A DNA stretch of 64,000 nucleotides from Clostridiales bacterium. Its GTDB lineage: Bacteria > Bacillota > Dethiobacteria > Dethiobacterales > Dethiobacteraceae. The stretch lies in the NCBI GenBank assembly GCA_018335855.1, contig JAGXRM010000030.1, positions 107,137 to 171,136 of the forward strand, written 5' to 3'. Made by a program: the position numbers and the translations under genes. Positions 46,605 to 56,492 of the stretch are shown here, piece by piece; the stretch's first letter is position 1; each line of letters opens with the position of its first letter. The notes below the pieces were generated by a model, which had not been told where the DNA came from, did not search any database, and saw nothing but the letters and a program-made list of their open reading frames with translations.

Positions 46605-47537
46605 TTATTGTTCACTGATTAGCTGCCGTGCCAGGGCAATATCCAGTTCTATTTGCTCTATTAATTCCCCGGCACCCGAGAATACTCGTTCTTCTCTAAT
46701 CTTTTGTAAAAAGTGCACAATTAATTCCTTGTCATATAAATTTCTTTCTACATCTAAAAGATGAACTTCCACGTTAGCTTCGCCCTGACAAAAGGTAGGA
46801 CGTTTACCAACATTGGTTACTGCCCATGCTTCTAATCCTTCTCCATGAATCTTGGTCAAATAAACGCCGTGGTCCGGTAGAATTACATCGCAGGGGGTCA
46901 GTACATTGGCAGTCGGAAAACCCAGCAGACGTCCGCGTCCGTCCCCATGAACCACCGACCCGCGCAGATAAAAAGGATAGCCCAGCATGCGGGCAGCTTC
47001 TTCAACCCGCCCTGTCTGGAGTAAGCCACGGATAATTGTACTGGCTGCAGTCACCCCCGCTACCCTGACTGGTTCCATTATGTTCACACAAAACCCAAAG
47101 CGCTTCCCAAACTCTGTCAGATCTGTCGGGGAACCAGAGCCGAAATGACCAAATGAGTAGTCGAAGCCGACAACGATGCAGTCGGCACCCAGTTTTTCAT
47201 GCAAGATGTCCCTGGCGAACTCTTCCGGTTTGATAGCGGCAAACTCCCGGCTAAAGGGGTGCACGATGATGAAATCAATCCCCTCATCTCCCAGCTTGCT
47301 GATTCTGTCTTCCATCGTCATTAATAAGGCCGGGGGTTTTTGGGGAAACAGTACGGAAAGCGGATGGGGCGATAAGATTAATACTGCGCTTGCAGTTCCA
47401 TTTTTTTTAGCGGTAGTCACTGTTGTACGAATAATTTCACGATGACCAAGATGGACACCGTCAAAATTACCCAAAGCCAAAGTAAGCTTACCGTCATAGT
47501 TTTGTTTGAAGTTTTCAATCCCGAGTATTAACAACAT
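46605..47537 (-). CDS. ribF: Bifunctional riboflavin kinase / FAD synthetase
   Basis: A 310-residue enzyme. N-terminal FAD synthetase (about residues 1-180): ALGNFDGVHLGHREII; C-terminal riboflavin kinase (about 185-305): GRGRLLGFPTANV and GVYLTKI. It turns riboflavin into FMN and FAD. The ATG at 47537 has the better spacing from GAGTGGGTGA; a GTG three codons earlier is possible. Confidence 0.95.
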   Translation of the reverse strand: MLLILGIENFKQNYDGKLTLALGNFDGVHLGHREIIRTTVTTAKKNGTASAVLILSPHPLSVLFPQKPPALLMTMEDRISKLGDEGIDFIIVHPFSREFAAIKPEEFARDILHEKLGADCIVVGFDYSFGHFGSGSPTDLTEFGKRFGFCVNIMEPVRVAGVTAASTIIRGLLQTGRVEEAARMLGYPFYLRGSVVHGDGRGRLLGFPTANVLTPCDVILPDHGVYLTKIHGEGLEAWAVTNVGKRPTFCQGEANVEVHLLDVERNLYDKELIVHFLQKIREERVFSGAGELIEQIELDIALARQLISEQ

Positions 47538-47550
47538 TTTTTTCACCCAC

Positions 47551-48423
47551 TCATGATGGAAAGACTTTAACAGGTTTAAGCACCCCGGATTTCACTTCTG
47601 CCACAGCCAAAAATATATTTCCCGGGCTGTATACGCGAGCGAGCCCTTCCCCTACCTCTGAGACGGGAACAGAAATCCCGTGGGAAATTTTTACCGCATC
47701 TTCGGCCGAAAGACAGACTGGCTGAATATGTAAAAGTGCAGTATCGGGCGGCATGAATGCACTACTGAGCATTCCGGACGCCTCCAGTCCATTTAGTTCT
47801 TCCAATGTATATGACTGGTCAAGTTGAAACGGACCCACTGCGGTGCGCAATAAAAACGACATATGGCCGCAACTTCCCAACTTTTCTGCAATCTCCACAC
47901 AAAGTGTGCGAATATAGGTACCCCTGGAACACTGAACATCAAATAGTATTTTCCCGGCATCAAGCCGTACCAGTTCAATATTGTAAATATGTATGGCGCG
48001 CGGTTCCCGCTCTACTGATTCTCCCCGCCTGGCCAACGTATACAATTTTACACCGTTTTTCCGCACTGCGGAGTACATCGGGGGTATTTGATGACCGGGG
48101 CCCAAAAAACCTGCCAGTACACGGCGGGCCTCGGATACACTTACAACGGGAACAGATGATTGTTTTATAACTTCGCCGGCAGCATCTTCCGTATCTGTAG
48201 CCGTTCCCAGTGTCAGTTCGGCACGGTAGTTTTTATCTGTTTCCAGGACATATTCGGCCACTCTGGTTGCTTTCCCCACACAAACAGGAAGTACCCCGGC
48301 GGCGCCGGGGTCTAACGTACCAGTATGGCCTGTCCGCTTTACCTTTGTCAGCCTGCGAATCCGGTAAACAACATCGTGTGACGTCATTCCCGGGGGTTTT
48401 AGAATGTTCAGTATTCCGTCCAT
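47551..48423 (-). CDS. truB: tRNA pseudouridine-55 synthase
   Basis: A 290-residue enzyme with GILNILKPPGMTSHDVV, GHTGTLDPGAAGVLPV (catalytic Asp in GTLDP), and a C-terminal PUA-like part. ATG at 48423 chosen as it starts the family sequence; the longer frame lies inside nrnA. Confidence 0.96.
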   Translation of the reverse strand: MDGILNILKPPGMTSHDVVYRIRRLTKVKRTGHTGTLDPGAAGVLPVCVGKATRVAEYVLETDKNYRAELTLGTATDTEDAAGEVIKQSSVPVVSVSEARRVLAGFLGPGHQIPPMYSAVRKNGVKLYTLARRGESVEREPRAIHIYNIELVRLDAGKILFDVQCSRGTYIRTLCVEIAEKLGSCGHMSFLLRTAVGPFQLDQSYTLEELNGLEASGMLSSAFMPPDTALLHIQPVCLSAEDAVKISHGISVPVSEVGEGLARVYSPGNIFLAVAEVKSGVLKPVKVFPS

Positions 48424-48427
48424 GCTC

Positions 48428-49381
48428 TTATACTTCCTTGTCCACCGCTGTAAGAACCGCCTGCAGGGCGGTTTCAAGGTTGCTTTCCAGGGAACACCCC
48501 GCTGCCCGGGCGTGACCGCCGCCACCGAGAGACTTGGCAATACTGCTCACATCTACCCGGTGGGAACGGAAACCAACTTTCACTGTCCCGTCGGCTTTTT
48601 CCCGGAATAAAAGTCCAACTTCAACATCTTCGATGTTCTTAGCAAAATTTACAATCCCGTCTAAATCCTCATCTCTGGCGCCGGCCTTTTTCATCTCTTT
48701 ATCCGTCAGTACCATCCAGGCAATCTTACCGTCCTGAGAAAACTTCAGCGACGTCAGTGCTTCACGGAGTATAAAAACGGCGCGCCGGGGGCGAAGATCA
48801 AAGACAAGCGGAGTAATATCCTTTGGATTTACCCCTGCTGCCAGCAGTTGGGCTGCGACCTCATGTGTTCTTGTTGTGGTGCTTTCAAACTTAAATGACC
48901 CTGTATCTGTACTGATAGCCACATACAAAGCAGACGCAGCAGGGAGATCCGGTTCAAGACGCATTTCCCCTAGCAAGGTATGAACTATTTCGCCTGTAGC
49001 CGCCGCTGTGGCGTCAACATAGTTCAAATTACCGAAAGAACTATTTGTGGGGTGATGATCAATATTAATGATAAAACTATCCTTTACCTGTTCCCAAATG
49101 GGCTTGAGACGTAAATGATCGCTACAATCCAACGCAACTACAATTGCAAAACTTTGTTCCGGAAGATTACCCGTTACAATTTTATCTGTTCCCTGTAAAA
49201 ACTTGTATCGTTCCGGCACTTCATCAGCAGAAAACATGGTCACGTTAAAGCCTGCACTGAGCATCGGCAAACCCAGACCAAGCAGTGAGCCGATGCTGTC
49301 CCCGTCGGGCATAATGTGACAGGTAAGCAGAATACTTTCAACTTTATTTAGCTGGGATGCGATTTCACTCAAACTATTCAC
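48428..49381 (-). CDS. nrnA: Nano-RNase/pAp phosphatase NrnA
   Basis: A 317-residue DHH-DHHA1 protein that degrades nanoRNA and dephosphorylates pAp. Motifs: HIMPDGDSIGS (I), ALDCSD (II), NIDHHPTN (III), ISTDTGSF (IV), and GGGHARAAG in DHHA1. It overlaps rbfA by eight bases. Confidence 0.95.
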   Translation of the reverse strand: MNSLSEIASQLNKVESILLTCHIMPDGDSIGSLLGLGLPMLSAGFNVTMFSADEVPERYKFLQGTDKIVTGNLPEQSFAIVVALDCSDHLRLKPIWEQVKDSFIINIDHHPTNSSFGNLNYVDATAAATGEIVHTLLGEMRLEPDLPAASALYVAISTDTGSFKFESTTTRTHEVAAQLLAAGVNPKDITPLVFDLRPRRAVFILREALTSLKFSQDGKIAWMVLTDKEMKKAGARDEDLDGIVNFAKNIEDVEVGLLFREKADGTVKVGFRSHRVDVSSIAKSLGGGGHARAAGCSLESNLETALQAVLTAVDKEV

Positions 49382-49736
49382 CCGTATCGTCTCCGGGGTT
49401 TAAGTCACGCAGCACCTTATTAATATGTGCGCCGTAGGCAATGGATTGGTCCAGTTGAAAGCTTATTTGCGGCGTATGCCGTAAACGTATCCTTCTGCCT
49501 ATTTCCGTGCGGATAAAACCGACTGCTTTACTCAGTGCTTCTATCGTCTGCTGCTTCTCCTCATCACTGCCAAAAACACTGATATATATTTTTGAATGCC
49601 GTAGATCACGGGTGACAGTTACGTCGGTGATACTAATTAACCCGGCGACTCTGGGATCTTTGATTTCACTGCGAAGAATATCGCTGACTTCTCGCTTAAT
49701 TTCTTCTGCAACTCGATGCGCACGCTGCTCGCTCAT
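49374..49736 (-). CDS. rbfA: 30S ribosome-binding factor A
   Basis: A 120-residue KH-like protein: RAHRVAEEIKREVSDILRSEIKDPRV, and DLRHSKIYISVFG, GFIRTEIGRRIRLRHTPQI. Needed for 16S 5'-end maturation and cold growth. Between infB and nrnA. Confidence 0.96.
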   Translation of the reverse strand: MSEQRAHRVAEEIKREVSDILRSEIKDPRVAGLISITDVTVTRDLRHSKIYISVFGSDEEKQQTIEALSKAVGFIRTEIGRRIRLRHTPQISFQLDQSIAYGAHINKVLRDLNPGDDTGE

Positions 49737-49815
49737 ATTTTACCTCCACTTGTCATATCCTCATAACTCCGGGAAGCCGGAGGGTTATTTCACATAAGCC
49801 GATTACCATGAGACT

Positions 49816-52248
49816 CTATGAAGGCACGACTTGCTTCATTGTATATGCTTCTATGATGTCGCCTTCTTTATAGTCATTAAATTTCTCCATCAATATGCCG
49901 CAGTCATAGCCGGTACCGACCTCGCGCACATCATCTTTAAACCGTTTTAATGTCTCCATTTTGCCTTCATGAACGACAATGCCGTCACGGATAATCCGGA
50001 TATCCGCATTCCTGGTGATTTTTCCTTCCATAACATGACAACCGGCAATGGTGCCGAGGCGCGAGACTTTAAATAAATTACGAACTTCTGCCTGGCCTAA
50101 AATAACTTCTTTAAATTCTGGTTCCAGCATGCCTGTCATCGCTGCTTTCACGTGCTCAATCGCCTCATAGATTACACGATACTGGCGAATTTCCACGTTC
50201 TCTCTTTCCGCCATTTTGCGAGCATTCAGTTCCGGTCTGACATTGAATCCGATGATAATTGCGTTGGAAGCGGAAGCCAGCATCACATCAGACTCATTAA
50301 TTGCGCCAACACCGCCGTGAATAACCTGAACACGAACCTCTTGATTCTCTAACTTTTGCAGTGATTCACGTAAAGCCTCGACGGAGCCTTGTACGTCTGC
50401 TTTAATGATAATATTTAAGTCTTTTATTTCCCCTTCCTGAATCTGAGAAAACAGATCTTCCAGGGAAACCTTGACAGTTTTCTTTAATTCAGCCTCGCGG
50501 CGTTTTACCGTTCTTTTTTCGGAAAGCTGACGTGCTGCCCGCTCATCGGATGCTACCTGTAGCACATCTCCGGCTTCTGGTACTTCGGTTAAACCAAGAA
50601 CTTCTACCGGAGTTGACGGGCCGGCCTTTTTTATCCGTTTTCCTTTATCGTCAACCATTGCCCTTACTTTACCATAGATTGTTCCACAAATAATCGGGTC
50701 TCCCACGTAAAGCGTACCGTCCTGAATAAGAACCGTCGCTACCGGGCCGCGGCCTTTATCCAGCTTCGCTTCAACTACGGTTCCTGAGGCGGGTTTGTCG
50801 GGGTTAGCCTTTAGCTCAGCTAGCTCTGCAACCAGAAGAATCATTTCCAACATAGTGTCCAGGCCTTCCTTTTTTGTCGCTGAGACATGGACAAAAATTG
50901 TGTCGCCGCCCCAATCTTCCGGGACAAGGCCGTATTCAGTCAACTGCTGTTTTACTCTGTCTGGGTTTGCATTCACTTTATCAATTTTATTTACCGCAAC
51001 AATAATTGGCACACCTGCTGCTTTGACATGATTTATCGCTTCCACAGTCTGCGGCATCACACCATCGTCTGCGGCGACTACAATGATGGCTATATCTGTG
51101 ACCTGGGCACCACGGGCACGCATAGCGGTGAACGCTTCATGACCAGGCGTGTCAAGGAAGACAACCTTTTTCCCTGCAAGATCAGCCTGATAAGCACCGA
51201 TATGTTGCGTAATCCCCCCCGCCTCCTGTGAAGTTACATTCGCTTCACGTATCGCATCAAGGATGGATGTTTTTCCATGGTCTACATGGCCCAGGATTGT
51301 AACGACCGGAGGCCGGATTTGTAAATCTTCATCCCGGTCGGGAACAGTTTCCGCTAAATCGGCTTCCATTGGGTCGATTTTTGTCTCAACCTGGAGTCCG
51401 TATTCTTCCACAATCATTTGGGCAATATCAAATTCTACTGCCTGGTTAATGGTAGCCATAACGCCTAGAGCTATCAGCTTGCCAATAATCTCGCCAGCAG
51501 TTGCACCAAGCTTGTCGGCTAGCTCACCAACAGTGACCCGACCTTCAAGATATATTGTAGATTCCCGTTTTTGCTGCTCATCAAGAATGCGAGCCTCTTT
51601 TCTGGCCTTACGTTCACGGCGGTCTACCCGCCCTTTTTTCTTATCTCCTTGAGGTGGACGTTGACCGGGCATCGCTCTTCTTTGTCCTTGGCCCGTTCTT
51701 TGTCCCTGGGGAGGTCTTTGTCCCTGAGCTGAGCTTTGTCCCTGGGGAGGTCTTTGTCCGTGAGCAGGTCTTTGCCCCTGAGCTGAGCTTTGTCCCTGGC
51801 CCGTTCTTTGTCCCTGGGGAGGTCTTTGTCCCTGGGGAGGTCTTTGCCCCTGGGGAGGTCTTTGTCCCTGAGCAGGTCTTTGCCCCTGGGGAGGTCTTTG
51901 CCCCTGAGCAGGTCTTTGTCCCTGGGGAGGTCTTTGTCCCTGGGGAGGTCTTTGTCCCTGGGCAGGGCTTTGCCCCTGAGCAGAGGTTCCTACTTGGTGG
52001 GCGCCACCCGGTTTTTTGTCAGCAGCAGGTTTGGCAGGCTGAGGTTTATCTTTTTCTTTGGCTTTAGGCAGAGGGGGAGGTGGTTCACCTTTCCCTGTCA
52101 TTTGATAGGTTATCCGCCTTGCGGCCTCATCCTCAACCATGCTCATATGGTTTTTTACTTCAAATCCAATATCACCTAACAGGTCTATGATGCGTTTACT
52201 TGGCACATCCAATTCTTTTGCCAGCTCGTATACACGAACTTTATTCAT
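49816..52248 (-). CDS. infB: Translation initiation factor IF-2
   Basis: An 810-residue GTPase that places fMet-tRNA on the 30S subunit. The N-terminal IF2_N motif ([18 protein letters not shown]) is at residues 3-20; residues 50-90 are Lys/Pro-rich; residues 90-191 are 17 tandem hexapeptides of type (P/A)QGQRP. A second IF2_N-like motif follows near 230 ([18 protein letters not shown]). The G domain begins about residue 314 ([21 protein letters not shown]). Domains II-IV complete the protein. The repeat array is unusual in a housekeeping factor. Confidence 0.97.
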   Translation of the reverse strand: MNKVRVYELAKELDVPSKRIIDLLGDIGFEVKNHMSMVEDEAARRITYQMTGKGEPPPPLPKAKEKDKPQPAKPAADKKPGGAHQVGTSAQGQSPAQGQRPPQGQRPPQGQRPAQGQRPPQGQRPAQGQRPPQGQRPPQGQRPPQGQRTGQGQSSAQGQRPAHGQRPPQGQSSAQGQRPPQGQRTGQGQRRAMPGQRPPQGDKKKGRVDRRERKARKEARILDEQQKRESTIYLEGRVTVGELADKLGATAGEIIGKLIALGVMATINQAVEFDIAQMIVEEYGLQVETKIDPMEADLAETVPDRDEDLQIRPPVVTILGHVDHGKTSILDAIREANVTSQEAGGITQHIGAYQADLAGKKVVFLDTPGHEAFTAMRARGAQVTDIAIIVVAADDGVMPQTVEAINHVKAAGVPIIVAVNKIDKVNANPDRVKQQLTEYGLVPEDWGGDTIFVHVSATKKEGLDTMLEMILLVAELAELKANPDKPASGTVVEAKLDKGRGPVATVLIQDGTLYVGDPIICGTIYGKVRAMVDDKGKRIKKAGPSTPVEVLGLTEVPEAGDVLQVASDERAARQLSEKRTVKRREAELKKTVKVSLEDLFSQIQEGEIKDLNIIIKADVQGSVEALRESLQKLENQEVRVQVIHGGVGAINESDVMLASASNAIIIGFNVRPELNARKMAERENVEIRQYRVIYEAIEHVKAAMTGMLEPEFKEVILGQAEVRNLFKVSRLGTIAGCHVMEGKITRNADIRIIRDGIVVHEGKMETLKRFKDDVREVGTGYDCGILMEKFNDYKEGDIIEAYTMKQVVPS
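51676..51981 (-). repeat. 18-bp tandem repeats inside infB
   Basis: Seventeen near-identical 18-base units code for hexapeptides of type PQGQRP or AQGQRP, with variants such as GQGQSS and AHGQRP. All units keep the six-codon length, so the frame never breaks. The array covers protein residues 90-191 and gives a flexible, basic, glutamine-rich linker before the G domain. Confidence 0.95.
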
Positions 52249-52308
52249 TCACTACACCTCCATTAGTTTGGCCTCCTTAATTTCAATAAATAAGATGGTC
52301 AAATTAAT

Positions 52309-52614
52309 CTATTTTTCATCTGTCAGTTCTTTTATTTTAGTCGCAAATCCCAGATCAAGCACAGCTACTGCTGTCCGTGGAGAGACTCCAAGCGACTCTC
52401 CCAGTCTGGTGCGGGTAGAAAAACGCACCAGCGGGATACGAAATGATAAACATTTATCCAGATATTTTTTCTCAGTAGACTGTCCGGCATCGACCGCCAG
52501 CACAAGAAGCTTAGCCCTGCCGGAACGAATGGCAGCCAGATTTGCAGCTTCATGCCAAGTAAGTTTTCCGGCTCTCCGGGCTAAGCCAAGTAGGGACAAC
52601 GCCTGATCAGACAT
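52309..52614 (-). CDS. YlxQ, L7Ae-family ribosomal protein
   Basis: A 101-residue L7Ae/L30e-fold RNA-binding protein (LSLLGLARRAGKLTWHEAANLAAIRSGRAKLLVLAVDAG, KKYLDKCL, IPLVRFSTRTRLGESLG). Kink-turn binding is characteristic of the family. It overlaps ylxR by eight bases. Confidence 0.92.
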   Translation of the reverse strand: MSDQALSLLGLARRAGKLTWHEAANLAAIRSGRAKLLVLAVDAGQSTEKKYLDKCLSFRIPLVRFSTRTRLGESLGVSPRTAVAVLDLGFATKIKELTDEK

Positions 52615-52885
52615 CGCTATCTTCCCCGGGAAGTTGCTTCGCTAGTTCTCCCACAATTGTCGGGGAGATTGCGTGCTTAAGGCTTCGTTCAATCCGTTTC
52701 CCCTTTACGGCAGCATCAAGGCAATGCCGATTGGGACAGATATATGTTCCTCTGCCGGCTTTTTTCCCAGTCGGATCCAATTCTATGTTCCCTTCCGGAG
52801 TCCGTACAATCCTCACCAGTTCCCTTTTGCTTTTTTGTTCCTGGCAGCCTATACAAACACGTAACGGAACTTTACGAATTTTCAT
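52607..52885 (-). CDS. rnpM: YlxR, RNase P modulator/RNA-binding (DUF448) protein
   Basis: A 92-residue protein with KIRKVPLRVCIGCQEQKSKRELVRIVRTPEG and KAGRGTYICPNRHC. The C-x2-C and C-x4-C pattern is typical of YlxR; in Bacillus the homologue modulates RNase P. Its ATG at 52885 lies inside nusA (14-base overlap). Confidence 0.9.
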   Translation of the reverse strand: MKIRKVPLRVCIGCQEQKSKRELVRIVRTPEGNIELDPTGKKAGRGTYICPNRHCLDAAVKGKRIERSLKHAISPTIVGELAKQLPGEDSDV

Positions 52886-54059
52886 TTTCCCCGTCACTTC
52901 CTTCAGGACCGTAAACGGCCTCAATCAGTTCATCCGGGAGCCCGGGCACAGTGTTCTCGGGTTCCATAATATCTTCGTCATCACCGACCAATGCGGCAGC
53001 ACCACGTCCCAGAATCATCCCTCGTTCAGACGCCTGGGTCTCACTGGTTATATCAATTTTCCATCCCGTCAGCTTTGCGGCAAGTCTGGCGTTTTGCCCT
53101 TCTTTACCGATGGCAAGGGATAGCTGGTAGTCAGGAACTATCACATTGGCAACTTTCTGCTCCTCCTGCAGTCGGACAGTGACTACCTTTGCCGGAGAAA
53201 GCGCATTGGCTACGAACGCATCGGGACTTTCATCCCACTTAACAATGTCTATTTTTTCGCCGCGCAGTTCCAATACAATCGCCTGTACACGGGCGCCTTT
53301 AGGACCGACACAGGCACCAACCGGATCCACATCTTTGTTTTTAGAATAGACAGCCAGCTTAGAACGAAAACCTGCTTCTCTGGCAACGGATTTAATTTCC
53401 ACAGTGCCGTCGAATATTTCAGGTACCTCCAACTCGAACAGGCGCTTGAGCAATCCAGGATGAGTCCGGGACACGAAAATCTGTGGTCCCTTTGTAGTCC
53501 GGCGAACTTCTGTAATATAAGCCTTTACTCTTTGTCCTTGCTTATACTCATCATTAGGCATCTGTTCCGTCGGCATCAGTACCGCTTCTGTCCGCCCCAG
53601 ATCAATAATCATATTTTTCTGTTCCATTCGTTGAATTACACCAGTAATAATGTCATCCTCGCGGTCGATGTATTCGTCAAATACCAGTTCCCGCTCGGCC
53701 TCCCGAATACGCTGAATAACAACCTGCTTTGCTGTCTGAGCTGCTATTCTGCCGAAATTCTTCGGAGTGACTTCTTTTTCAACTACATCGCCAAGCTGGT
53801 ACTCGCTGTCTGTTTCCCGGGCTTCGCTTAAAGAAATCTCCAACTGCTGCTGGGGATTTTCTTCCACAACTGTGAGTCTGGTAAAAACTTTAATTTCTCC
53901 GGAATCCCTGTCAAGTACAACGCGGACATTGGCTGCAGTATTAAAGTTTCTTTTATAAGCGGAGACCAAAGCAGCCTCAATTGCTTCAAAAAGAACATCT
54001 CTGTTAACACCTTTTTCCTTCTCGATTGCTGCCATAGCCGCTAAAAATTCTTCATTCAC
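52872..54059 (-). CDS. nusA: Transcription termination/antitermination factor NusA
   Basis: A 395-residue factor: N-terminal RNAP-binding domain (NEEFLAAMAAIEKEKGVNRDVL), S1 domain (EYIDREDDIITGVIQRMEQKNMIIDLG), KH1 and KH2 (PVGACVGPKGARVQAIVLELRGEKIDIVKW; AIGKEGQNARLAAKLTGWKIDI) and a short acidic tail. The GTG at 54059 is chosen because it follows AAGGAGG and matches the family start. Confidence 0.97.
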   Translation of the reverse strand: MNEEFLAAMAAIEKEKGVNRDVLFEAIEAALVSAYKRNFNTAANVRVVLDRDSGEIKVFTRLTVVEENPQQQLEISLSEARETDSEYQLGDVVEKEVTPKNFGRIAAQTAKQVVIQRIREAERELVFDEYIDREDDIITGVIQRMEQKNMIIDLGRTEAVLMPTEQMPNDEYKQGQRVKAYITEVRRTTKGPQIFVSRTHPGLLKRLFELEVPEIFDGTVEIKSVAREAGFRSKLAVYSKNKDVDPVGACVGPKGARVQAIVLELRGEKIDIVKWDESPDAFVANALSPAKVVTVRLQEEQKVANVIVPDYQLSLAIGKEGQNARLAAKLTGWKIDITSETQASERGMILGRGAAALVGDDEDIMEPENTVPGLPDELIEAVYGPEGSDGENENS

Positions 54060-54084
54060 GAAATATGCCTCCTTTCTTACAGTG

Positions 54085-54543
54085 TCAGTCAAAAAATGAG
54101 AGATTTGCTTTGGCTACCTGTGCTAATGGAATTCTAACCAAATTATTATCCTCATCCTCGACAAGAATCAGATTTTCTTCCATCCCCCGTAACATACCCT
54201 TTACACTTTTCTTTCCGTCCAGGGAACTATAAAGATTTACGCGCACCCGGCTGCCGGCAAACCGGAGAAAGTCGCCTTCTTTTTTAAGAGGACGTTCAAT
54301 ACCCGGTGAGGATACTTCCATTAAGTAACTTTCTTCAATGGGATCAACTTTGTCTAACTCATCTCCGAGTAGACTGCTTAATGATTCGCAGTCTTTATGA
54401 GTAACTCCGCCTTCCCGGTCCACCAGAATCCTCAATATGTAGTTGCCGCCCTCCTTAACGAACTCAACATCCACCAATTCTAGGCCAAGTGATTCTGCCA
54501 GTGGTTCAGCCAGCGGCAGTATTTTTTCAGCAACTTTAGACAC
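54085..54543 (-). CDS. rimP: Ribosome maturation factor RimP
   Basis: A 152-residue protein: GLELVDVEFVKEGGNYILRILVD, THKDCESLSSLL, YLMEVSSPGIERPLK and the C-terminal Sm-like part (GMLRGMEENLILVEDED). First gene of the rimP-nusA operon; GTG start after GGAGGG. Confidence 0.96.
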   Translation of the reverse strand: MSKVAEKILPLAEPLAESLGLELVDVEFVKEGGNYILRILVDREGGVTHKDCESLSSLLGDELDKVDPIEESYLMEVSSPGIERPLKKEGDFLRFAGSRVRVNLYSSLDGKKSVKGMLRGMEENLILVEDEDNNLVRIPLAQVAKANLSFFD

Positions 54544-54667
54544 GTTTACCCTCCGAGCATATTTATTTTGTGCATTCGTATTTTTTCCACTATTTTTAAA
54601 ACTAAATAGTAATTTTTATATCCAGGAAATTAGAAAAAAAACACGCCTTTCTTGCCTGACAAAACGG

Positions 54668-54689
54668 AAGAGTGGGCAGGCCCACTCTT
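54668..54689 (-). promoter_or_regulatory. Leader hairpin of the rimP-nusA-infB operon
   Basis: A perfect 10-bp hairpin AAGAGTGGGC / GCCCACTCTT with a 2-base spacer. It lies between the promoter and rimP, about 125 bases before the start. On the minus strand it is followed by CCGTTTTGTC, so it might be a weak attenuator, or it could end convergent transcripts on plus. Confidence 0.45.
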
Positions 54690-54720
54690 TTTGCGCGTAT
54701 ACATTCAAGATATCAAGAGT

Positions 54721-54749
54721 ATTTTATCATATCTGGAAAGTCATCGCAA
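54721..54749 (-). promoter_or_regulatory. Promoter of the rimP-nusA-infB operon
   Basis: Minus strand TTGCGA (54749-54744), 17 bases, TAAAAT (54726-54721). The leader would be about 170 bases and contains the hairpin above. Confidence 0.6.
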
Positions 54750-54757
54750 GTAGACCA

Positions 54758-55399
54758 TCACCTGGGATTGTCTATTTTTGCATAATAACGGACAATTTCC
54801 CAATACATTTTCATTCTGGCCGCAAAGCCCTTTATTACGCCGAGCTTTTCTTCTTTTGTAACATGGGTCAGATCACGGAGATATACTTCTTTGACCGGTA
54901 ATTTTTTTCCCTCAACAATTTGTGTAATTGCCACTTCCACACCAAACCGGGATATATCCATGTCATTTACCATTTCCAATACTTCACGCCTGACAGCTCG
55001 CTGCCCGGACAGGTACGGAGCCACCATTTGCGCCAAGTCCGTGGCCACTCGTCCATTTTCAAATAGTCCAATACTCATGACAGCACTGCCGTCAATTACA
55101 GGGTTTAGAAGCTGGCCCACATGTTCTGTGCGCAGACCGATTAAGTCCGCATCGAGAAAAAGAATGACATCTGCCCGGCTTCTGTCCAGTCCCGCTTTAA
55201 TGGCCCCGCCTTTACCACGGTTTTCCGTAAGGCTAACTAATCTTACGTTATATTGCTTCGCCACTTCTTCCGTTGTATCCGTGGAACCGTCATTAACTAC
55301 AATAATTTCATCAATAACAGGTACGCTGACCAGAACCGATAAAACGCCCCCCAAAGTTTTTGCTTCATTAAATGCAGGGATGATGGCGATAATCTTCAT
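54758..55399 (-). CDS. Family 2 glycosyltransferase
   Basis: A 213-residue GT2 enzyme with GT-A motifs: IIPAFNEAKTLGGVL, VVNDGSTDTTEEVA, NRGKGGAIKAGL, and the DXD-like FLDADLIGL. No membrane helices are obvious. The sugar donor and acceptor are unknown; the DPM/GtrB-like core suggests a polyprenol- or glycerol-phosphate acceptor. Confidence 0.85.
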   Translation of the reverse strand: MKIIAIIPAFNEAKTLGGVLSVLVSVPVIDEIIVVNDGSTDTTEEVAKQYNVRLVSLTENRGKGGAIKAGLDRSRADVILFLDADLIGLRTEHVGQLLNPVIDGSAVMSIGLFENGRVATDLAQMVAPYLSGQRAVRREVLEMVNDMDISRFGVEVAITQIVEGKKLPVKEVYLRDLTHVTKEEKLGVIKGFAARMKMYWEIVRYYAKIDNPR

Positions 55400-55410
55400 G
55401 AAAATCCACC

Positions 55411-56481
55411 TTATCCTCTCTTTTTCTTCAGATATTCATGGAGATATAACATGAATTCGTCTATTAGCCTGTCCGCCGGTACTGTGCGGACAATTTCGCC
55501 GTCACAAAAAATAAGTCCCTGGTTTTTTCCTCCTGCAATACCCAAATCTGCTTCCCGAGCCTCCCCAGGTCCGTTAACGGCACAGCCCATGACAGCCAGT
55601 GTCAGCGGTTCCTTAATTCCCTCCACCCGACGCTCCACTTCCCCGGCCAACTCCAAAAGGCCGATTTGACAGCGTCCGCACGTTGGGCAAGAGATAACAC
55701 GGGGGCCAAAACGGCGCAGTTCCACCGCAGCAAGAATTGTTTTTGCCACTTTAATCTCTTCCACCGGAGGAGCCGTTAATGATACCCGCAGGGTATCTCC
55801 AAGTCCGTCCAAAAGAAGCGAACCGATTCCGACAGCGGAGTAAACCGTACCTGTAAAAGAAGAACCTGCTTCCGTAACACCGATATGCAAGGGATATTTG
55901 ACTTTTTGCGCCAGCAGACGGTATGCATTCACTGTGAGTGGGACAGACGATGCCTTTAAGGAAATAATAAGATCAAAATACCCCATTCTTTCAACCATGC
56001 GGATATGGTCCAGGGCCGATTCTACCAGAGCCTCAGCCGAAGTTTTACCATACTTCTCCAGAATTCTTTTTTCCAGGGATCCGGCATTGACGCCGATACG
56101 CATAGCGGCCTTTTTCTTTTTAGCCAGTTCCACAACTTGGGCCAAACGATCTTCTCCGCCTATATTCCCCGGATTTATCCGTAGCTCGGACACCCCTGCA
56201 TCCAATGCCAGCAAAGCCAGACGGTAATTAAAATGAATATCGGCAACCAACGGTAGCGGTGAATGTTTAACAAGCCCCGGCAATGCTGCCGCAGCCCGCT
56301 CATCGGGTACGGCAACGCGGATCAGTTCACATCCTGCGTCAGCCAATTCTTTGATTTGAGTCAATGTAGCTTCTTCGTCCCTGGTATCTGTAGTAGTCAT
56401 TGACTGAATAACGACAGGGGCACCGCCCCCGATAATCAGCGAGCCGACGTTAACAGGCCTGGTATCACTTCTTGTAAACAT
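55411..56481 (-). CDS. ispG: (E)-4-hydroxy-3-methylbut-2-enyl-diphosphate synthase
   Basis: A 356-residue enzyme of the MEP isoprenoid pathway. TIM barrel with GGGAPVVIQSMTTTDT, and the C-terminal [4Fe-4S] site CPTCGRCQIG plus Glu in MGCAVNGPGEA. ATG at 56481 (MFTRSDTRPVNVG) fits AGGGGTG. Clusters with dxr, uppS and cdsA. Confidence 0.95.
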   Translation of the reverse strand: MFTRSDTRPVNVGSLIIGGGAPVVIQSMTTTDTRDEEATLTQIKELADAGCELIRVAVPDERAAAALPGLVKHSPLPLVADIHFNYRLALLALDAGVSELRINPGNIGGEDRLAQVVELAKKKKAAMRIGVNAGSLEKRILEKYGKTSAEALVESALDHIRMVERMGYFDLIISLKASSVPLTVNAYRLLAQKVKYPLHIGVTEAGSSFTGTVYSAVGIGSLLLDGLGDTLRVSLTAPPVEEIKVAKTILAAVELRRFGPRVISCPTCGRCQIGLLELAGEVERRVEGIKEPLTLAVMGCAVNGPGEAREADLGIAGGKNQGLIFCDGEIVRTVPADRLIDEFMLYLHEYLKKKRG

Positions 56482-56492
56482 CAGCCGCACCC

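Noticed and set aside
47551..48540. Longer TruB frame from 48540
   Set aside because: The first 39 residues overlap nrnA and do not resemble TruB; ATG 48423 begins the family sequence.
51676..51981. Repeats as a CRISPR array
   Set aside because: Units are contiguous, only 18 bases, in-frame and coding; no spacers or cas genes.
51654..52067. Plus-strand frame with repeated [13 protein letters not shown] units
   Set aside because: It is the antisense of the 18-bp repeats in infB; the open frame follows from the repeat composition. No ribosome site or family match.
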